64,000 bases of DNA from Planctomycetota bacterium (GCA_029259775.1 JAJDEN010000058.1:270600-334599), one strand, 5' to 3'. Shown: positions 7,028 to 16,868, counted from the first letter of the stretch. Translations and numbers: made by a program. The notes: generated by a model not told the origin, from the sequence alone.

Positions 7028-9847
7028 CTATTTCGGAGAGGCCTTCTTCGTCTTGAACTTGCGGTCGTAGCGGTAGTGCGACTGGAAGACGAGCGTCATG
7101 ATCGCGGTGCTGTAGACGCGCCCGCCGTCCTTGCCCCACGGGCCGCTCGGGTCCCAGGAGCCCTTGTAGTCACAGTAGTCGCCGTCCTGGCGGTGGTGTG
7201 ACAGCACGCCCGCCTTGAGCGCGTCGCGCCACGAGGTCCAGTGCTTGCCGCCGGCCTGGTACATGAGCAACGAGCCCCAGTGCCAGGCGTACATGTCCAG
7301 GCGGCCCTTGGGCTTGTTCCACGTGGGCTGCTTGGAGGCCACCAGCGCGAGGCCCTTCTTGAGCTCCCTCGACGTGCGCCAGTCCTCGCCCATCATGATG
7401 CGTGCGAACGCCGCGACCGCGGTCATCGCCTCGGTCTCGTCGCCAGGGAAGTCGTCGACGGCCTCCTGCGGACGCGCCGAGCCGGTCCCGCGCTGGACGT
7501 AGCCCACGCGACCGAAGTCCGGGTCCGTGACCTTGCCGAGCCATGCCTTCAGCCCGTCGTATGCCGACGCGTCGACCGTGAGACCCGGAGGCCGGCTGCG
7601 AGCGACCGCGTGGTCGATGTAGAGCTGTGCGCTGTTGAGGGCCAGGAACATCCAGCCGGAGATCGACGTGTCGTTGTCGCCCGGCTTGATGCCGTAGCGC
7701 CAAGCGAAGTACGGGTTGCGCGCGAGCTTGATGAAGTCGAGCGCGCGCTGCGCGGAGCCCTTGAAGATCGGACTCTCCGTCATCGCGTACGCCTCGATCA
7801 TGGCGATCGAGGCCATGGCGTGGTTGTAGATGTACTGCTGCGTCGAGCGCGGGCCGAAGCAGCCTTCGGGGTCCTGGACGTTCTTGAGGAACCGGAGACC
7901 GCGGGAGACGACCTTGGCGAACGGATGCTTGCCGCGGTTGGTGTAGCCGGCCCCCAGGAAGGCCTGCAGGGCCAAGCCGGTGACTCCGGTGTCGTACAGC
8001 GACTTGCCCTTGCCCTCGGGTCGCTTCGTGGCGTCGCTGATCGGACGCCCGTCGCACCAGACGCCGAAGCCGGCCGCTTCCCAGCCGCCGTTGGGTGACT
8101 GGTGGGCCGCCAGCCAGCGCAGGCCGTCGTCGACGGCGCTGTCGAAGTCCTGGGTGGCGGGCTGCTTCGTCCGCCTGCCTCCTTGGCCCCGGAACGCGCC
8201 GCCGGCGCCGCCTCCGATGCCGATCTTGGCGTTGTCCTTGGGCCCCTGGAACGGCGCGTCGTCGAGAATCTCTTCGTCCTCGATCTTGGGCATCTTGGGC
8301 GCACCGATCTCCGGCTCCTTGCGGATCTCGGTCTCCTCGATCACCTCTTCGGTCTCCTCGAACTCTTCTTCGATGACCTCGTAGGCCTGGCTCGCGGTGA
8401 TGCCCCAGTGCGTCTTCAAGAGGCCGCGGGCGGGGACAGCCGGCGCATCGCCGCCGACGGGGCCGATCCAGTCGCGGCTGTTGCCTAGCCGGATCATCGG
8501 CACGCCCGGGCGCTTGCGTATCGCGTCGATGTGCTCCTTGAGGGCGGCGGCGCTGGTGGTGAGATCGCCGCCGCGCGGCATGGCGGCGCCTTCGAAGATC
8601 AGGTCCTTCGCGCCGGCGGCCAGGCACACGTCGAGCATCTGGACGATGAAGCCGTGCGGCACGGCGCCGCCCTTGGGCGGCGGCGCGACGATCTCGAACT
8701 TCACGACGTCGCCCGCGCGCACCAGCTTGTTCAGCTTCTGCAAGCCTGCGTAGAGCTGCCGCATGTCGCTGGCGCCCGTCCCCGTCCGCTTGAATACCTT
8801 CAGCTTGTGCTTCACGAACGCCTTCGGGAAGCCGTTCGTGAGACGGAGCCCCCGGTCCTTCGGCAGGCGGGTCTCGATCACGCCCCGCTGGGATCCGTCG
8901 CTCGTCGTCGCGCCGACGCTGATCTTGTAGATCTTGCTGCGCGGGTGGGCGCCCGTCTGCATCAGCCACTGTGTGACCATCCACGGGATCGTCGCGTCGA
9001 TGTCGAGCACGGCGTTCAGCTTGCTCGAACCGTCCGGCTCGCGCAGGCGCGGATCGTCGGAGCGCTCGGCCAGGTAGCGCTCGAGCCCGACGAGGCTGAG
9101 CGCCTCCTTGCGGTCCGGCACGCGGATCCAGCCATCGCGCGTGACGCTGACGATGACGCGCATGTCCTTGGCGGGCAACGGGCCGACGGTGCCGACGCGC
9201 GGCAACGTGAGCGCCTTGCCGAGCAGCGGATTCGGCGCGGTGGCCTGCTTCGGCACGTGCAGGCGCCAGCGGCCGTTCTCGAGCGTCGTGCGGATGTTCG
9301 AGTGCGCGAAGCGCAGCTCCAGCACCTCCCAGGCTGTGCCGCGTTGGTGCGCGGTAAACTGCAGCGTGCCTTCGAAGACGTCCGGGGCGCGGAAGCTGAC
9401 GGTGCCGGTAGCCGTCCGGCCGTTCACCTCCACGGTCACGTCATGGACGTACTCTGTGTGGACGATCGAGGCGAAGGGGTGCTTCGGGACCTTGCGGCCG
9501 GCCTTCACCTCCGTGGGGGAGACGGCCTCGAAGAACGCCTTCGGCGTGGTCTGGCGGTTGAACTTGAAGTCGCGCTCGTCGAGGCTCTTGCCGCCGAGCA
9601 CGATCGCCACGACCGTCATGGGGGCCGAGGCCTCGGGCGCGAGCATGTCGTCCAAGCTGAACTGGGCACCGAGGCGGCCGATGAGGCGGAGCAGGTCGTC
9701 CGACACCGAGGCCGCCTTCGACACCAGCTCCTTGGCCAGGGCCTCGTCCATCGTCTCGCTCGTGGCCGGCTTGTCCTCCGCCGCCGCGGGCAGCCCGCCG
9801 ACGAAGAGCGCGAGCAGCAGGAACCCGGTCAGTACGTGTCGAAGCAT
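7028..9847 (-). CDS. Secreted protein: two ExbD-like regions plus prenyltransferase/squalene-oxidase-fold domain
   Basis: 939 residues. The start at 9847 has GGAGGTG just upstream and yields a signal peptide (MLRHVLTGFLLLALFVGGLP, cleavage near AAAE). Residues about 222-330 resemble the periplasmic domain of ExbD/TolR (DMRVIVSVTRDGWIRV, then VTQWLMQTGAHPRSKIYKIS); a second, weaker copy lies at about 380-480. A Glu/Thr-rich linker follows (about 486-540). The C-terminal 370 residues form an alpha/alpha toroid of the terpenoid cyclase/prenyltransferase type, with repeats such as DDGLRWLAAHQSPNGGW, TGVTGLALQAFLGAG and VKPGDND-like signatures. No cyclase DxDD acid motif is evident, so it is probably a structural or binding toroid. 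A clear paralogue of this half lies at 53809-55323. Function unknown. Confidence 0.82.
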   Translation of the reverse strand: MLRHVLTGFLLLALFVGGLPAAAEDKPATSETMDEALAKELVSKAASVSDDLLRLIGRLGAQFSLDDMLAPEASAPMTVVAIVLGGKSLDERDFKFNRQTTPKAFFEAVSPTEVKAGRKVPKHPFASIVHTEYVHDVTVEVNGRTATGTVSFRAPDVFEGTLQFTAHQRGTAWEVLELRFAHSNIRTTLENGRWRLHVPKQATAPNPLLGKALTLPRVGTVGPLPAKDMRVIVSVTRDGWIRVPDRKEALSLVGLERYLAERSDDPRLREPDGSSKLNAVLDIDATIPWMVTQWLMQTGAHPRSKIYKISVGATTSDGSQRGVIETRLPKDRGLRLTNGFPKAFVKHKLKVFKRTGTGASDMRQLYAGLQKLNKLVRAGDVVKFEIVAPPPKGGAVPHGFIVQMLDVCLAAGAKDLIFEGAAMPRGGDLTTSAAALKEHIDAIRKRPGVPMIRLGNSRDWIGPVGGDAPAVPARGLLKTHWGITASQAYEVIEEEFEETEEVIEETEIRKEPEIGAPKMPKIEDEEILDDAPFQGPKDNAKIGIGGGAGGAFRGQGGRRTKQPATQDFDSAVDDGLRWLAAHQSPNGGWEAAGFGVWCDGRPISDATKRPEGKGKSLYDTGVTGLALQAFLGAGYTNRGKHPFAKVVSRGLRFLKNVQDPEGCFGPRSTQQYIYNHAMASIAMIEAYAMTESPIFKGSAQRALDFIKLARNPYFAWRYGIKPGDNDTSISGWMFLALNSAQLYIDHAVARSRPPGLTVDASAYDGLKAWLGKVTDPDFGRVGYVQRGTGSARPQEAVDDFPGDETEAMTAVAAFARIMMGEDWRTSRELKKGLALVASKQPTWNKPKGRLDMYAWHWGSLLMYQAGGKHWTSWRDALKAGVLSHHRQDGDYCDYKGSWDPSGPWGKDGGRVYSTAIMTLVFQSHYRYDRKFKTKKASPK

Positions 9848-9964
9848 CGATCCACCTCCAAGGCCCACAGTATGGGCGAATGCGCGTGCCGCTGCCGTTC
9901 GCCGTGAAGCGGACAGAACGCCCCCTACCCCCGGTGCAACGGCTGGGTCGCGTCGCGGTTCGTA

Positions 9965-11707
9965 CTACCCGCCTTCGTGGCGGGCCTGCAGCTCGTAGAG
10001 CTTGCGGTACAGGCCGCCCTGGCGCAGCAGCTCCGCGTGCGTTCCCTGCTCCTCCACGCGTCCGCGCTTCATCACGAGGATCCGGTCGGCCAACTTGATC
10101 GTGGACAGGCGGTGGGCGACCACGATCGTCGTGCGATCGCGGCGCACGGCGTCGAGGGCGTCCTGGATCAGCTTCTCCGTGGCCGTGTCGATCGAAGACG
10201 TCGCCTCGTCGAGCACGAGGATGGCGGGGTTATGCACCAAGGCGCGCGCGAAGGCCAGCAGCTGACGCTCGCCGGCGGAAAGGTTGGCCCCGCGTTCTTC
10301 GACGGGCGCGTCCAGCCCGTCCGGGAGACGTGCGATGAAGCCATCGGCGTGCACCGTCTGGGCGGCCGCTTCCACGCGTTCGCGCGAGATGCTCTCGTCG
10401 AACAGGCGGATGTTGTCGAGCACGCTGCCGCGGAAGAGGAACACATCCTGCAGGACGATGGCGATGCGCGAGCGCATCGCCCGTACGGCGTACTCGCGTA
10501 CGTCCGCGTCGTCGATCTTCACGGAGCCGCCCTGCACGTCGTAGAAGCGACTCACCAGATTGAGGATGCTCGACTTGCCGGCGCCGGTCGGGCCCACGAT
10601 CGCCAGGGTCGAACCCGCCGGCACATCGAACGACACGCCGCGCAGCACCGGCTCGTCCTGCTTGTAGGCGAACTGCACATCCTCGAAGCGGACAGCGCCG
10701 CGGATGCCGTCGGCGGCCCGCGGATGCTCCGGGTCCCGAATCTCGGGCTCCGCGTCGAGCACGCCGAACAGGCGCTCGCCCGAGACCAGGGCCTGCAGCA
10801 TCATGTTGAGGTTCTCGGAGAGCGTGCGGATGGGCTCGAAGAAGAGATCGATCAGCAGATAGAACTGGAAGAACTCGCCGTAGCTGAACGTGCCGGCCCC
10901 GATGGCTGCCGCGCCGAAGTGCACGACCAAGGCCACGGCCAGCGCGGAGAGCGACTGCACGGTGGGGAAGAAGAACGCGAAGTTGCGGACCGTCGCCAGG
11001 TGCGCACGGCAGAGGTCTTCGGCGTGCTGGCCGTAAGCGTCGGTCGCCGCGCGACGACGCTGGAACAGGCGCGTCACGCTCATGCCGGCGATCGCCTCGG
11101 TAGCGAACGCATTGGTCGCGGCCACCTCGGTGCGCACGCGGCCGAAGTCGCGCCGACTGCGGCGCATGAAGATCGCTGTGAACACGACGAGCAGGGGCAC
11201 CACGGACACGACGTACAGCGCCAGCTGGGCGTTGACAGCGAAGAGCACGACCAGAATCAGGCCGAGCTTGAGGATGTCGTGGAACACAGCCGCGACACCG
11301 GAGGAGAAGAACTCCTCGATCGCCTCCACATCGCCTGTGACGCGCGTCGTCAGGACGCCGACGGGGGAGCGATCGAAGAAGCGCATCCCCTGGCGTTGGA
11401 TATGACGGAAGACGTCGAGCCGGAGGCTCATGCCGATGAGCCGGCCCGTGCGCACGGAGATGAGCGCCCGGGCGCTGCGCAGAACGGCCCCGGCGATCAG
11501 GACGCCGAAGGCCGCCAGCGCGTAGAGCGGCAGCTCGTCGGGTTGCCCGCCCCGGATCGGGCCGTCGACCGTGCGCTTGACGATCTCCGGCAGGAGCACG
11601 TCGACGCCGGCGCCGATGATCATCGTGGCGAGGCTGAGCGCGACCAGGCCCGGTCGCCGTCCGACGTAGGCCAGCAGCCGCAGGATGGAACGGCGGGGCT
11701 TGCTCAT
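9965..11707 (-). CDS. ABC exporter half-transporter (membrane domain fused to ATPase), second gene
   Basis: 580 residues: an N-terminal six-helix type I exporter domain (about 1-310) followed by an ATPase with Walker A GPTGAGKSS, signature LSAGERQLLAFARAL and Walker B ILVLDEATSSID. The signature deviates from LSGGQ (LSAGE), which is usual for one half of heterodimeric exporters. Its ATG overlaps the stop of the upstream partner (ATGA at 11704-11707), so the two are translationally coupled and very likely form a heterodimer. MsbA/LmrA-like lipid or drug export is the usual role; the substrate cannot be read from sequence. Confidence 0.92.
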   Translation of the reverse strand: MSKPRRSILRLLAYVGRRPGLVALSLATMIIGAGVDVLLPEIVKRTVDGPIRGGQPDELPLYALAAFGVLIAGAVLRSARALISVRTGRLIGMSLRLDVFRHIQRQGMRFFDRSPVGVLTTRVTGDVEAIEEFFSSGVAAVFHDILKLGLILVVLFAVNAQLALYVVSVVPLLVVFTAIFMRRSRRDFGRVRTEVAATNAFATEAIAGMSVTRLFQRRRAATDAYGQHAEDLCRAHLATVRNFAFFFPTVQSLSALAVALVVHFGAAAIGAGTFSYGEFFQFYLLIDLFFEPIRTLSENLNMMLQALVSGERLFGVLDAEPEIRDPEHPRAADGIRGAVRFEDVQFAYKQDEPVLRGVSFDVPAGSTLAIVGPTGAGKSSILNLVSRFYDVQGGSVKIDDADVREYAVRAMRSRIAIVLQDVFLFRGSVLDNIRLFDESISRERVEAAAQTVHADGFIARLPDGLDAPVEERGANLSAGERQLLAFARALVHNPAILVLDEATSSIDTATEKLIQDALDAVRRDRTTIVVAHRLSTIKLADRILVMKRGRVEEQGTHAELLRQGGLYRKLYELQARHEGG

Positions 11708-13479
11708 GCCAGCCCCTCCATTTCGGCCTCGAGGCGCTGCTCGGCGTACGTCTCGCCGTACCAGCCCCCGGCGTCCACGAGCTGCGCATGCGTACCGGCC
11801 TCGATCACGCGGCCAGCGTCGAGCACGACGATGTGGTCGGCGTCGCGCACGGTGGAGAGCCGGTGGGCCACCACGATCGCCGTCCGACGTCGCATGGCCC
11901 CTCGGAGGCGGTCGAGGATGCGCGCTTCCGTCTGCGTGTCCACGGCCGAGAGGCAGTCGTCCAGGAGGAGGATCGGCGCTTCACGCAGCAGCGCGCGCGC
12001 GACCGTCGCGCGCTGCTTCTGCCCACCAGAGAGCTGGAGACCGCGTTCGCCCACCACGGTCTCGAGCCCCTTGGGGAAGTGCTCCAGCTCCTCGTCGAGG
12101 CCGGCGATGTGGAGCACCTCACGCGCCTTCGCCGCGTCGAGCTCGCCGCCTAGCGCGTAGGCGAGGTTCGAGCGCAGCGTGTTCGAGAAGAGGAACGCCT
12201 CCTGCGGCACGACCGCGAATCCGGCGCGCAGGCGCTCGAGCGGGATGCTCGTGACGTCCGCGCCGTCCAACGCGATGGCCCCGGCCGGCGGCTCGTACTC
12301 GCGTGTGAGGAGCGAGAGGATGGTGCTCTTGCCTGCGCCGACTGGGCCGACCAGGGCCAGCGTGCTGCCGGCCGCGATCTCGAACGACACGTCCTCGAGA
12401 GCCGGCCGCGCGGCGCCCGCGTGCTGGAACGTGAGGCCGGTGACACGGATCGCTCCGCGGATCCGGTCCGGTAGGGCGACGGGCTCGGTCAGGACCGGGA
12501 TCTCCTTCGGTCGGTCGAAGATCTCGTCGATCCGCTCCATGGCGGCGGCCGAGCGTTGGAATGCCGACACGACCCAGCCGACGCTGATCATCGGCCAGAT
12601 CAGCATGCCGACGTAGAGCATGAACGTGGCCAGGAACCCGACGCCAAGGTCGCCGTCGATCACCTGGCGTCCGCCATACCAGAGCACGATGAGATTCGCG
12701 CCGCCGCCCAGCACGTAGAGCGAGCCCGTCATTAGCGCGCGGAAGTTCGCGAGGCTCAGGGTCTCGCGGACGAGGCCTTCGTTCTCGCGTGCGAAGGCGC
12801 GCTCCTCGACGTCCTCGGTGGCGTACGCGCGAACGACCCGCGCTCCGGCGAAGCTCTCTTGCGCGCGCGCGGAGAGATCACCGATGGACTCTTGGACCGC
12901 GCGGGTGCGCCGCATGATCCCAGGGCCAAGGATCCGAACCACGAGCATGATCATCAGCAGCGGGACCAAGGCGGCGAGCGTGAGCGAGAGCGAGAGATCG
13001 ATCATGCTGGCGACGGCGACCGGGAAGAGCACGATCGTGCCCCCTACGTACATGAGGCCCGGCCCGAGAGAGAAGCGCACGGCCTCGACGTCGCTGGTCA
13101 GGCGGGCGATGAGGTCCCCTGTGCGCGTGCGGTCGAAGAAGGTCGCGGGCAGCGCTTCGACGTGGGCGAACAGATCACGCTGCAGATCGCGCGCCGCGCG
13201 ACGTGACGTGCCCACCAGCAGGCGCCGCATGCCATAGGCCAGCGCCGCGGCCACGACCGAGACGCCGAGGAAGGTCCAGCCCAGCGCGACGGCTTCGGCC
13301 ACGCCGCCCTCGTCCACGCGTTCGAGCGCGTTGAGCGCCTGGCCGAGAAGACGCGGCGCGTAGACCATCAGCAGGCGGCTTCCGAGCACGCACAGCGCGC
13401 CCAGCAGCAGGGGCACCTTGTAGCGCGGCACGTAGCGCAGGATCCGGCGGTAGGCGTCGCGCACGAAGGCCGGCTCCAC
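11704..13479 (-). CDS. ABC exporter half-transporter (membrane domain fused to ATPase), first gene
   Basis: 591 residues with a type I exporter membrane domain (about 20-320) and an ATPase: Walker A GPVGAGKST, Q-loop VVPQEAFLF, signature LSGGQKQRATVARAL and Walker B ILLLDDCLSAVD. Walker B ends in Asp (LLDDCLS) instead of Glu, so this site may be the degenerate, non-hydrolysing one of a heterodimer, as in LmrC/D- or TM287/288-type pairs. It is the first gene of the two-gene unit and overlaps its partner by 4 bp. A gene-free 677-bp region lies upstream. Confidence 0.92.
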   Translation of the reverse strand: MEPAFVRDAYRRILRYVPRYKVPLLLGALCVLGSRLLMVYAPRLLGQALNALERVDEGGVAEAVALGWTFLGVSVVAAALAYGMRRLLVGTSRRAARDLQRDLFAHVEALPATFFDRTRTGDLIARLTSDVEAVRFSLGPGLMYVGGTIVLFPVAVASMIDLSLSLTLAALVPLLMIMLVVRILGPGIMRRTRAVQESIGDLSARAQESFAGARVVRAYATEDVEERAFARENEGLVRETLSLANFRALMTGSLYVLGGGANLIVLWYGGRQVIDGDLGVGFLATFMLYVGMLIWPMISVGWVVSAFQRSAAAMERIDEIFDRPKEIPVLTEPVALPDRIRGAIRVTGLTFQHAGAARPALEDVSFEIAAGSTLALVGPVGAGKSTILSLLTREYEPPAGAIALDGADVTSIPLERLRAGFAVVPQEAFLFSNTLRSNLAYALGGELDAAKAREVLHIAGLDEELEHFPKGLETVVGERGLQLSGGQKQRATVARALLREAPILLLDDCLSAVDTQTEARILDRLRGAMRRRTAIVVAHRLSTVRDADHIVVLDAGRVIEAGTHAQLVDAGGWYGETYAEQRLEAEMEGLA

Positions 13480-14156
13480 AAGGACGAGGCAGGGCGGCCG
13501 AGACTAGCGCGCACGCGACGTGGCGGCGGGCTGAGGAGGCCGAGTTTTCCGGTTCCAGAAGCGAGGCGTGCGCTGTCGCACACCCTCCTGCACGGTGCCG
13601 TCCGGCGTGCGGACGTCCCGGCCGATTGAGGCGAACTCAAGATGCTTGTAGCAAATGGGTTACGACCTTTTCGACCTCTTATGGTGCCCGCGGCATGGAG
13701 CTTGCCTTTTCACGCGTGAGATTCGGCGCAAAGTTCGACCGAGGACAACCCCCTTTTTCCGTAGCCCAAAGCCCCAATGTCGAGTCTCAAGAGGGCCAGT
13801 CACGTTGTGACTGGTCCTCTTCGTAATTCTGGGGCGGGATGGCGCGGGACCGGCCCAGTTGCGTGGATCGGCGGTGCGGTGGCCGCCGCAGCACGCGCCT
13901 CGACGTGGGTCGGCGGACGCGTGGGTCGGCGGACGGGGGGGGCGCCCAAACCAGCCTGCGCTCGGCCTTGGGCCATGGCGTGACGCACCGGCTGCATTCC
14001 TGCGGCGGGGCCCCGGGGGACGCTCGTCGTCGGACGTCCAGGGACCCTGCAAGGGCGCCGCTCAGGCAGGTGGGCGCGAGGCTCGTAGGAGCGGGACGAC
14101 GTTCGCGTCGACGTCTCGTGACGCTACGCACAGCCGGCAGCCCGTGCAGCTCCGGG
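13480..14156. other. Gene-free interval with an AT-richer island
   Basis: No convincing gene is present. About 13600-13830 is clearly less GC-rich than everything around it, with runs such as CCCCCTTTTT (13750-13759), a small stem TTGAG/CTCAA with loop GCGAA (13626-13640), and a strong hairpin (13789-13821). From 13830 to 14156 the sequence is again GC-rich and holds only short direct repeats (GGGTCGGCGGACG-like, 13908-13935). The island is the best candidate for a small non-coding RNA or a strong promoter region for the ABC pair, but it matches no RNA family I recognise. Confidence 0.4.
13789..13821. terminator. Strong 15-bp hairpin
   Basis: GAGGGCCAGTCAC (13791-13803) pairs with GTGACTGGTCCTC (13807-13819) around GTT, with one G-T pair; AA/TT extend the stem to 15 bp. 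A-rich on the left and T-rich on the right, it could terminate in either direction. It lies about 340 bp downstream of the FGE-fold gene on the minus strand and about 310 bp upstream of the ABC operon. Confidence 0.55.
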
Positions 14157-16559
14157 CTACTTGCCGCTGGCGGCAGTCTTCTTGCCGTCCTTGCCTTTCC
14201 GCTTCTTCTTCTTGGCGTTCTGCTTCTCTTCCGACTTGAGGTACTCGTCGTACTTGACGCGCATCTCGGCCGTGAGCTCAGCGGCCGGATCCTCCTGGAT
14301 CCACGTGCCCGCCGCCTCGAGGCTGCCGACCTCGAACTGGATGCGCGCCGTCACCACGACGTGCATCTTCTCGTCCATGCTCTTGCCGCCCAGCGGGATG
14401 CTGAAGGACAGGTCGGCCCAGTCGAACACGGGGTCGACCTTGACGACGGGATCCGTCACCTCGGCCGCATCCAGCTTCATGACCTCATAGCCCAACTTCT
14501 GGCCCTCGGCGAGCGGAAGGAAGCAGACGAACTCCTTGCTCGGGAGCATGAGCGTGAGCCTGCCGAACCAGATGCCGACCAAGTAGGTCCCGGCGGGGCA
14601 GATGCCCTTGACGGTCTTGGGCGCCTTGGCGCGGCCACGGCCTGCGCGGCCCCTCTTCTTCTTCTTCTTGCCCTTCGCCGTAGGGGGCGCAATCACCTCG
14701 GGCTCGCGCACCTGCACGTTCTCCAGGGCGATGTCGGTGTGGATCACACCGAGGGTCCAGAAGGGATGCTCGGTCTCGCTCTTCTTCTTGATGCCGCGTG
14801 CGGTCTTGAAGGTGGTCGGACGCTTCCAACTGCGTTTCATCAACTCCATGCGTCGTTCCCCGGCGCTGATGAAGCTCTTCTGGGGAACGACGACGATCGC
14901 ATTGGAGCGGCCGAGGATGTAGACGTGGTTGTCCGGGGTGGAGCCGGGCTCCACCCAGTTGCGGGTCACGGCGCCCGTGAAGTGGTCGATCGCGAGGTCC
15001 TCTTCGTGCATCTTCTTGGCGCGCACGGCCCGGCGGACGATCGGGCCGATCTGGTCGCGGCCCGACTTCATGTAGCTGGCGAGGCGGAAGCCGACCCACG
15101 GGAAATCGTTCTCCGGATAGGGCGGCGCGTCGGGCCCACCGCCGACGTAGTTGCGGCAGGCCGAGCGCAGCACGAGCATCTCACCGTCGCCGGCACCGCC
15201 GCCACGGATCACCTTGACCCAGCGGCCCATGAAGTTGTGGTCGAACTTGCCGAGGCGGTACTTCTCGAACCATGAGCCCGTCCACTCCGCCACGTTGCCG
15301 ACCATGTGGTGGCAGCCGCACCAAGAGCGGCCGTCGCCATCGAGCGGCACCTTCTTGCCATCTTCCCCGGCCCGCTTGTCACCGGTCGGGTTGGCGCCGT
15401 CGCGCGAGGCGACTGAGAGCGTCGTCGGCATGTAGGCCGCGTCCACGATCTTGCCGCCCCAGTTGGCGTACAGCTCGTTCTTCGGCCAGTCGTTGCCCCA
15501 CGGAAAGACGAAACCGTCCGGGCCGCGCGCGGCCCACTCCCACTCGGCCTCGAGCGGCAGGTGCATCCCGGCCCACTCCGCGAAGCGCTCCGCGTCGTTG
15601 TAGGAGACGAAGCGGACGGGGTGGTCTTCCTCCCCGGCCAGGGGCGCGCCATCGGGCCAGTTGGACGGGGGCTTGAGGTTGTAGAACTTCAGCTTGATGG
15701 TGCGAGGCAGCGGCGTGAATCGGAACTTCTTGGCCGTAGCGACCTCGTCGATCTTGCCGTCGGCCCGCCGCACCATGAAGTCGTTGATGCGCTTCTCGAA
15801 GGCCTTCCAGATCACATCCTTGTTGGCGAAGTACAGCTGCCGCCAGACCAGGGTCTTGGCGCTCTGCTGCTGGTCCTTCGAGAGGCGGACCATGAACGCC
15901 GCGATCTCGTCCAGGTTCGCGAGGCTGCCGCTTGCCGTGTCGTAGACGGCGGCCGAGTCCAGCAGGAAGCGCTTGTACTGAGCGTTCGTGATCTCGTACT
16001 TGCCGATGAAGTAGGGGCGCAGGAACGTCTTGTGGTACGGCGTCTCGTAGAGGAAGAGCTTGCGGTGATCCGCGGGGCGCCCGGCCAGGATGCCGTCGAG
16101 GTAGGCCTGCTCGGAGCCGATCTTGATCGTGCCGCCCTGGACGAAGGTCTGACCCGCCGGGACGGGTGCGGGTGAAGGGACCTGCTCGTAGGTGCGTGCG
16201 GGCGCCTTCTTCGGCTCGTCCTTGCCCTCTTTCTTGGCCTCGTCCTTCAGCGCATCTTCGGGATCCTCTGCAGGATCAGCGTCGGGATCATCCTCAGGAG
16301 CATCTTCCGGCGCCGTGCCGGGGGCGGGAGCCGCGGGCTCGTCTTCTCCCGGAGCCGGATCGCCGGGCTTGGCGTCGTCCTTCTTGGGAGCGTCCTTCTT
16401 GGGGGCGTCCTTCTTGGGGGCGTCCTTCGTGGGCGCCTCCTTCTTGGGCGCGTCCTTGGGGTCGTCGCCGTCCTCCTTCTTGTCGTCGCCGATGGCCGCA
16501 TTGGGCAGCAACGTCACGAGGCAGAGGAAGACAAGGGCGAGGCGCAGTCGGTGCAGCAT
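14157..16559 (-). CDS. Secreted FGE-sulfatase-fold protein with Lys/Pro-rich N-terminal linker
   Basis: 800 residues from the ATG at 16559, giving a signal peptide MLHRLRLALVFLCLVTLLPN; an ATG at 16577 would add six residues, and neither has a good ribosome binding site. Residues about 25-130 are low complexity, with tandem KKDAP repeats then an Asp/Glu/Pro stretch. The FGE/SUMF1-like domain (about 140-510) has QGGTIKIGSEQAY, GKYEITNAQYKRFLLDS, GNVAEWTGSWF, LRSACRNYVGGG and WVGFRLASY. The catalytic cysteine pair of FGE is not apparent; the single Cys sits where related non-FGE members have Tyr. The C-terminal 290 residues are unassigned and end Lys-rich. Secreted; role unknown. Confidence 0.82.
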   Translation of the reverse strand: MLHRLRLALVFLCLVTLLPNAAIGDDKKEDGDDPKDAPKKEAPTKDAPKKDAPKKDAPKKDDAKPGDPAPGEDEPAAPAPGTAPEDAPEDDPDADPAEDPEDALKDEAKKEGKDEPKKAPARTYEQVPSPAPVPAGQTFVQGGTIKIGSEQAYLDGILAGRPADHRKLFLYETPYHKTFLRPYFIGKYEITNAQYKRFLLDSAAVYDTASGSLANLDEIAAFMVRLSKDQQQSAKTLVWRQLYFANKDVIWKAFEKRINDFMVRRADGKIDEVATAKKFRFTPLPRTIKLKFYNLKPPSNWPDGAPLAGEEDHPVRFVSYNDAERFAEWAGMHLPLEAEWEWAARGPDGFVFPWGNDWPKNELYANWGGKIVDAAYMPTTLSVASRDGANPTGDKRAGEDGKKVPLDGDGRSWCGCHHMVGNVAEWTGSWFEKYRLGKFDHNFMGRWVKVIRGGGAGDGEMLVLRSACRNYVGGGPDAPPYPENDFPWVGFRLASYMKSGRDQIGPIVRRAVRAKKMHEEDLAIDHFTGAVTRNWVEPGSTPDNHVYILGRSNAIVVVPQKSFISAGERRMELMKRSWKRPTTFKTARGIKKKSETEHPFWTLGVIHTDIALENVQVREPEVIAPPTAKGKKKKKRGRAGRGRAKAPKTVKGICPAGTYLVGIWFGRLTLMLPSKEFVCFLPLAEGQKLGYEVMKLDAAEVTDPVVKVDPVFDWADLSFSIPLGGKSMDEKMHVVVTARIQFEVGSLEAAGTWIQEDPAAELTAEMRVKYDEYLKSEEKQNAKKKKRKGKDGKKTAASGK

Positions 16560-16751
16560 GGCGGTTCTAGATCCCATGAGGTGGGGGCGCGGGCGTCTTT
16601 CGCGGCCGGAGGGCAAGGGTATCACGGTGCAAGGAGTCGGCGGATCGCAGGGCCCACCCGCGTGCCGTCGAGGAAACACCGATTGGAGCGCTCCCGCGAC
16701 CCCCCTGCCGCGCCACTCGGCAGGGCGTCGTCTGTCGCGCGTGCTACCTCT

Positions 16752-16783
16752 CCTGGGGGTACATGAGGTCAAAAACCCCCAGG
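16752..16783. promoter_or_regulatory. Hairpin/dyad between divergent genes
   Basis: CCTGGGGGT (16752-16760) and ACCCCCAGG (16775-16783) form a perfect 9-bp stem around a 14-nt AT-rich loop. It lies in the 374-bp gap between the divergent FGE-fold gene (start 16559) and the LysM gene (start 16934), where an operator or an upstream terminator would be expected. No gene is seen in 16560-16933. Confidence 0.35.
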
Positions 16784-16841
16784 TGTTGTGATTCGTCCGT
16801 TGCCATGCGCGCATTCCTCCCTATTCTGAGCTTGGAGGCGG

Positions 16842-16868
16842 CCCCGCGCCCCAACGGATAGCGCGGGG
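16842..16868 (+). promoter_or_regulatory. 5' leader hairpin of the LysM gene
   Basis: CCCCGCGC (16842-16849) and GCGCGGGG (16861-16868) form an 8-bp stem with an 11-nt loop (CCCAACGGATA), 65 bp upstream of the LysM start. It could be a structured 5' leader; no riboswitch class is recognised. Confidence 0.3.

Noticed and set aside
16370..16460. 15-bp tandem repeats that look like a short array
   Set aside because: They encode the KKDAP repeats of the FGE-fold protein; no spacers, so not CRISPR.
14157..16559. True formylglycine-generating enzyme
   Set aside because: The catalytic cysteine pair is not seen; only the fold is supported.
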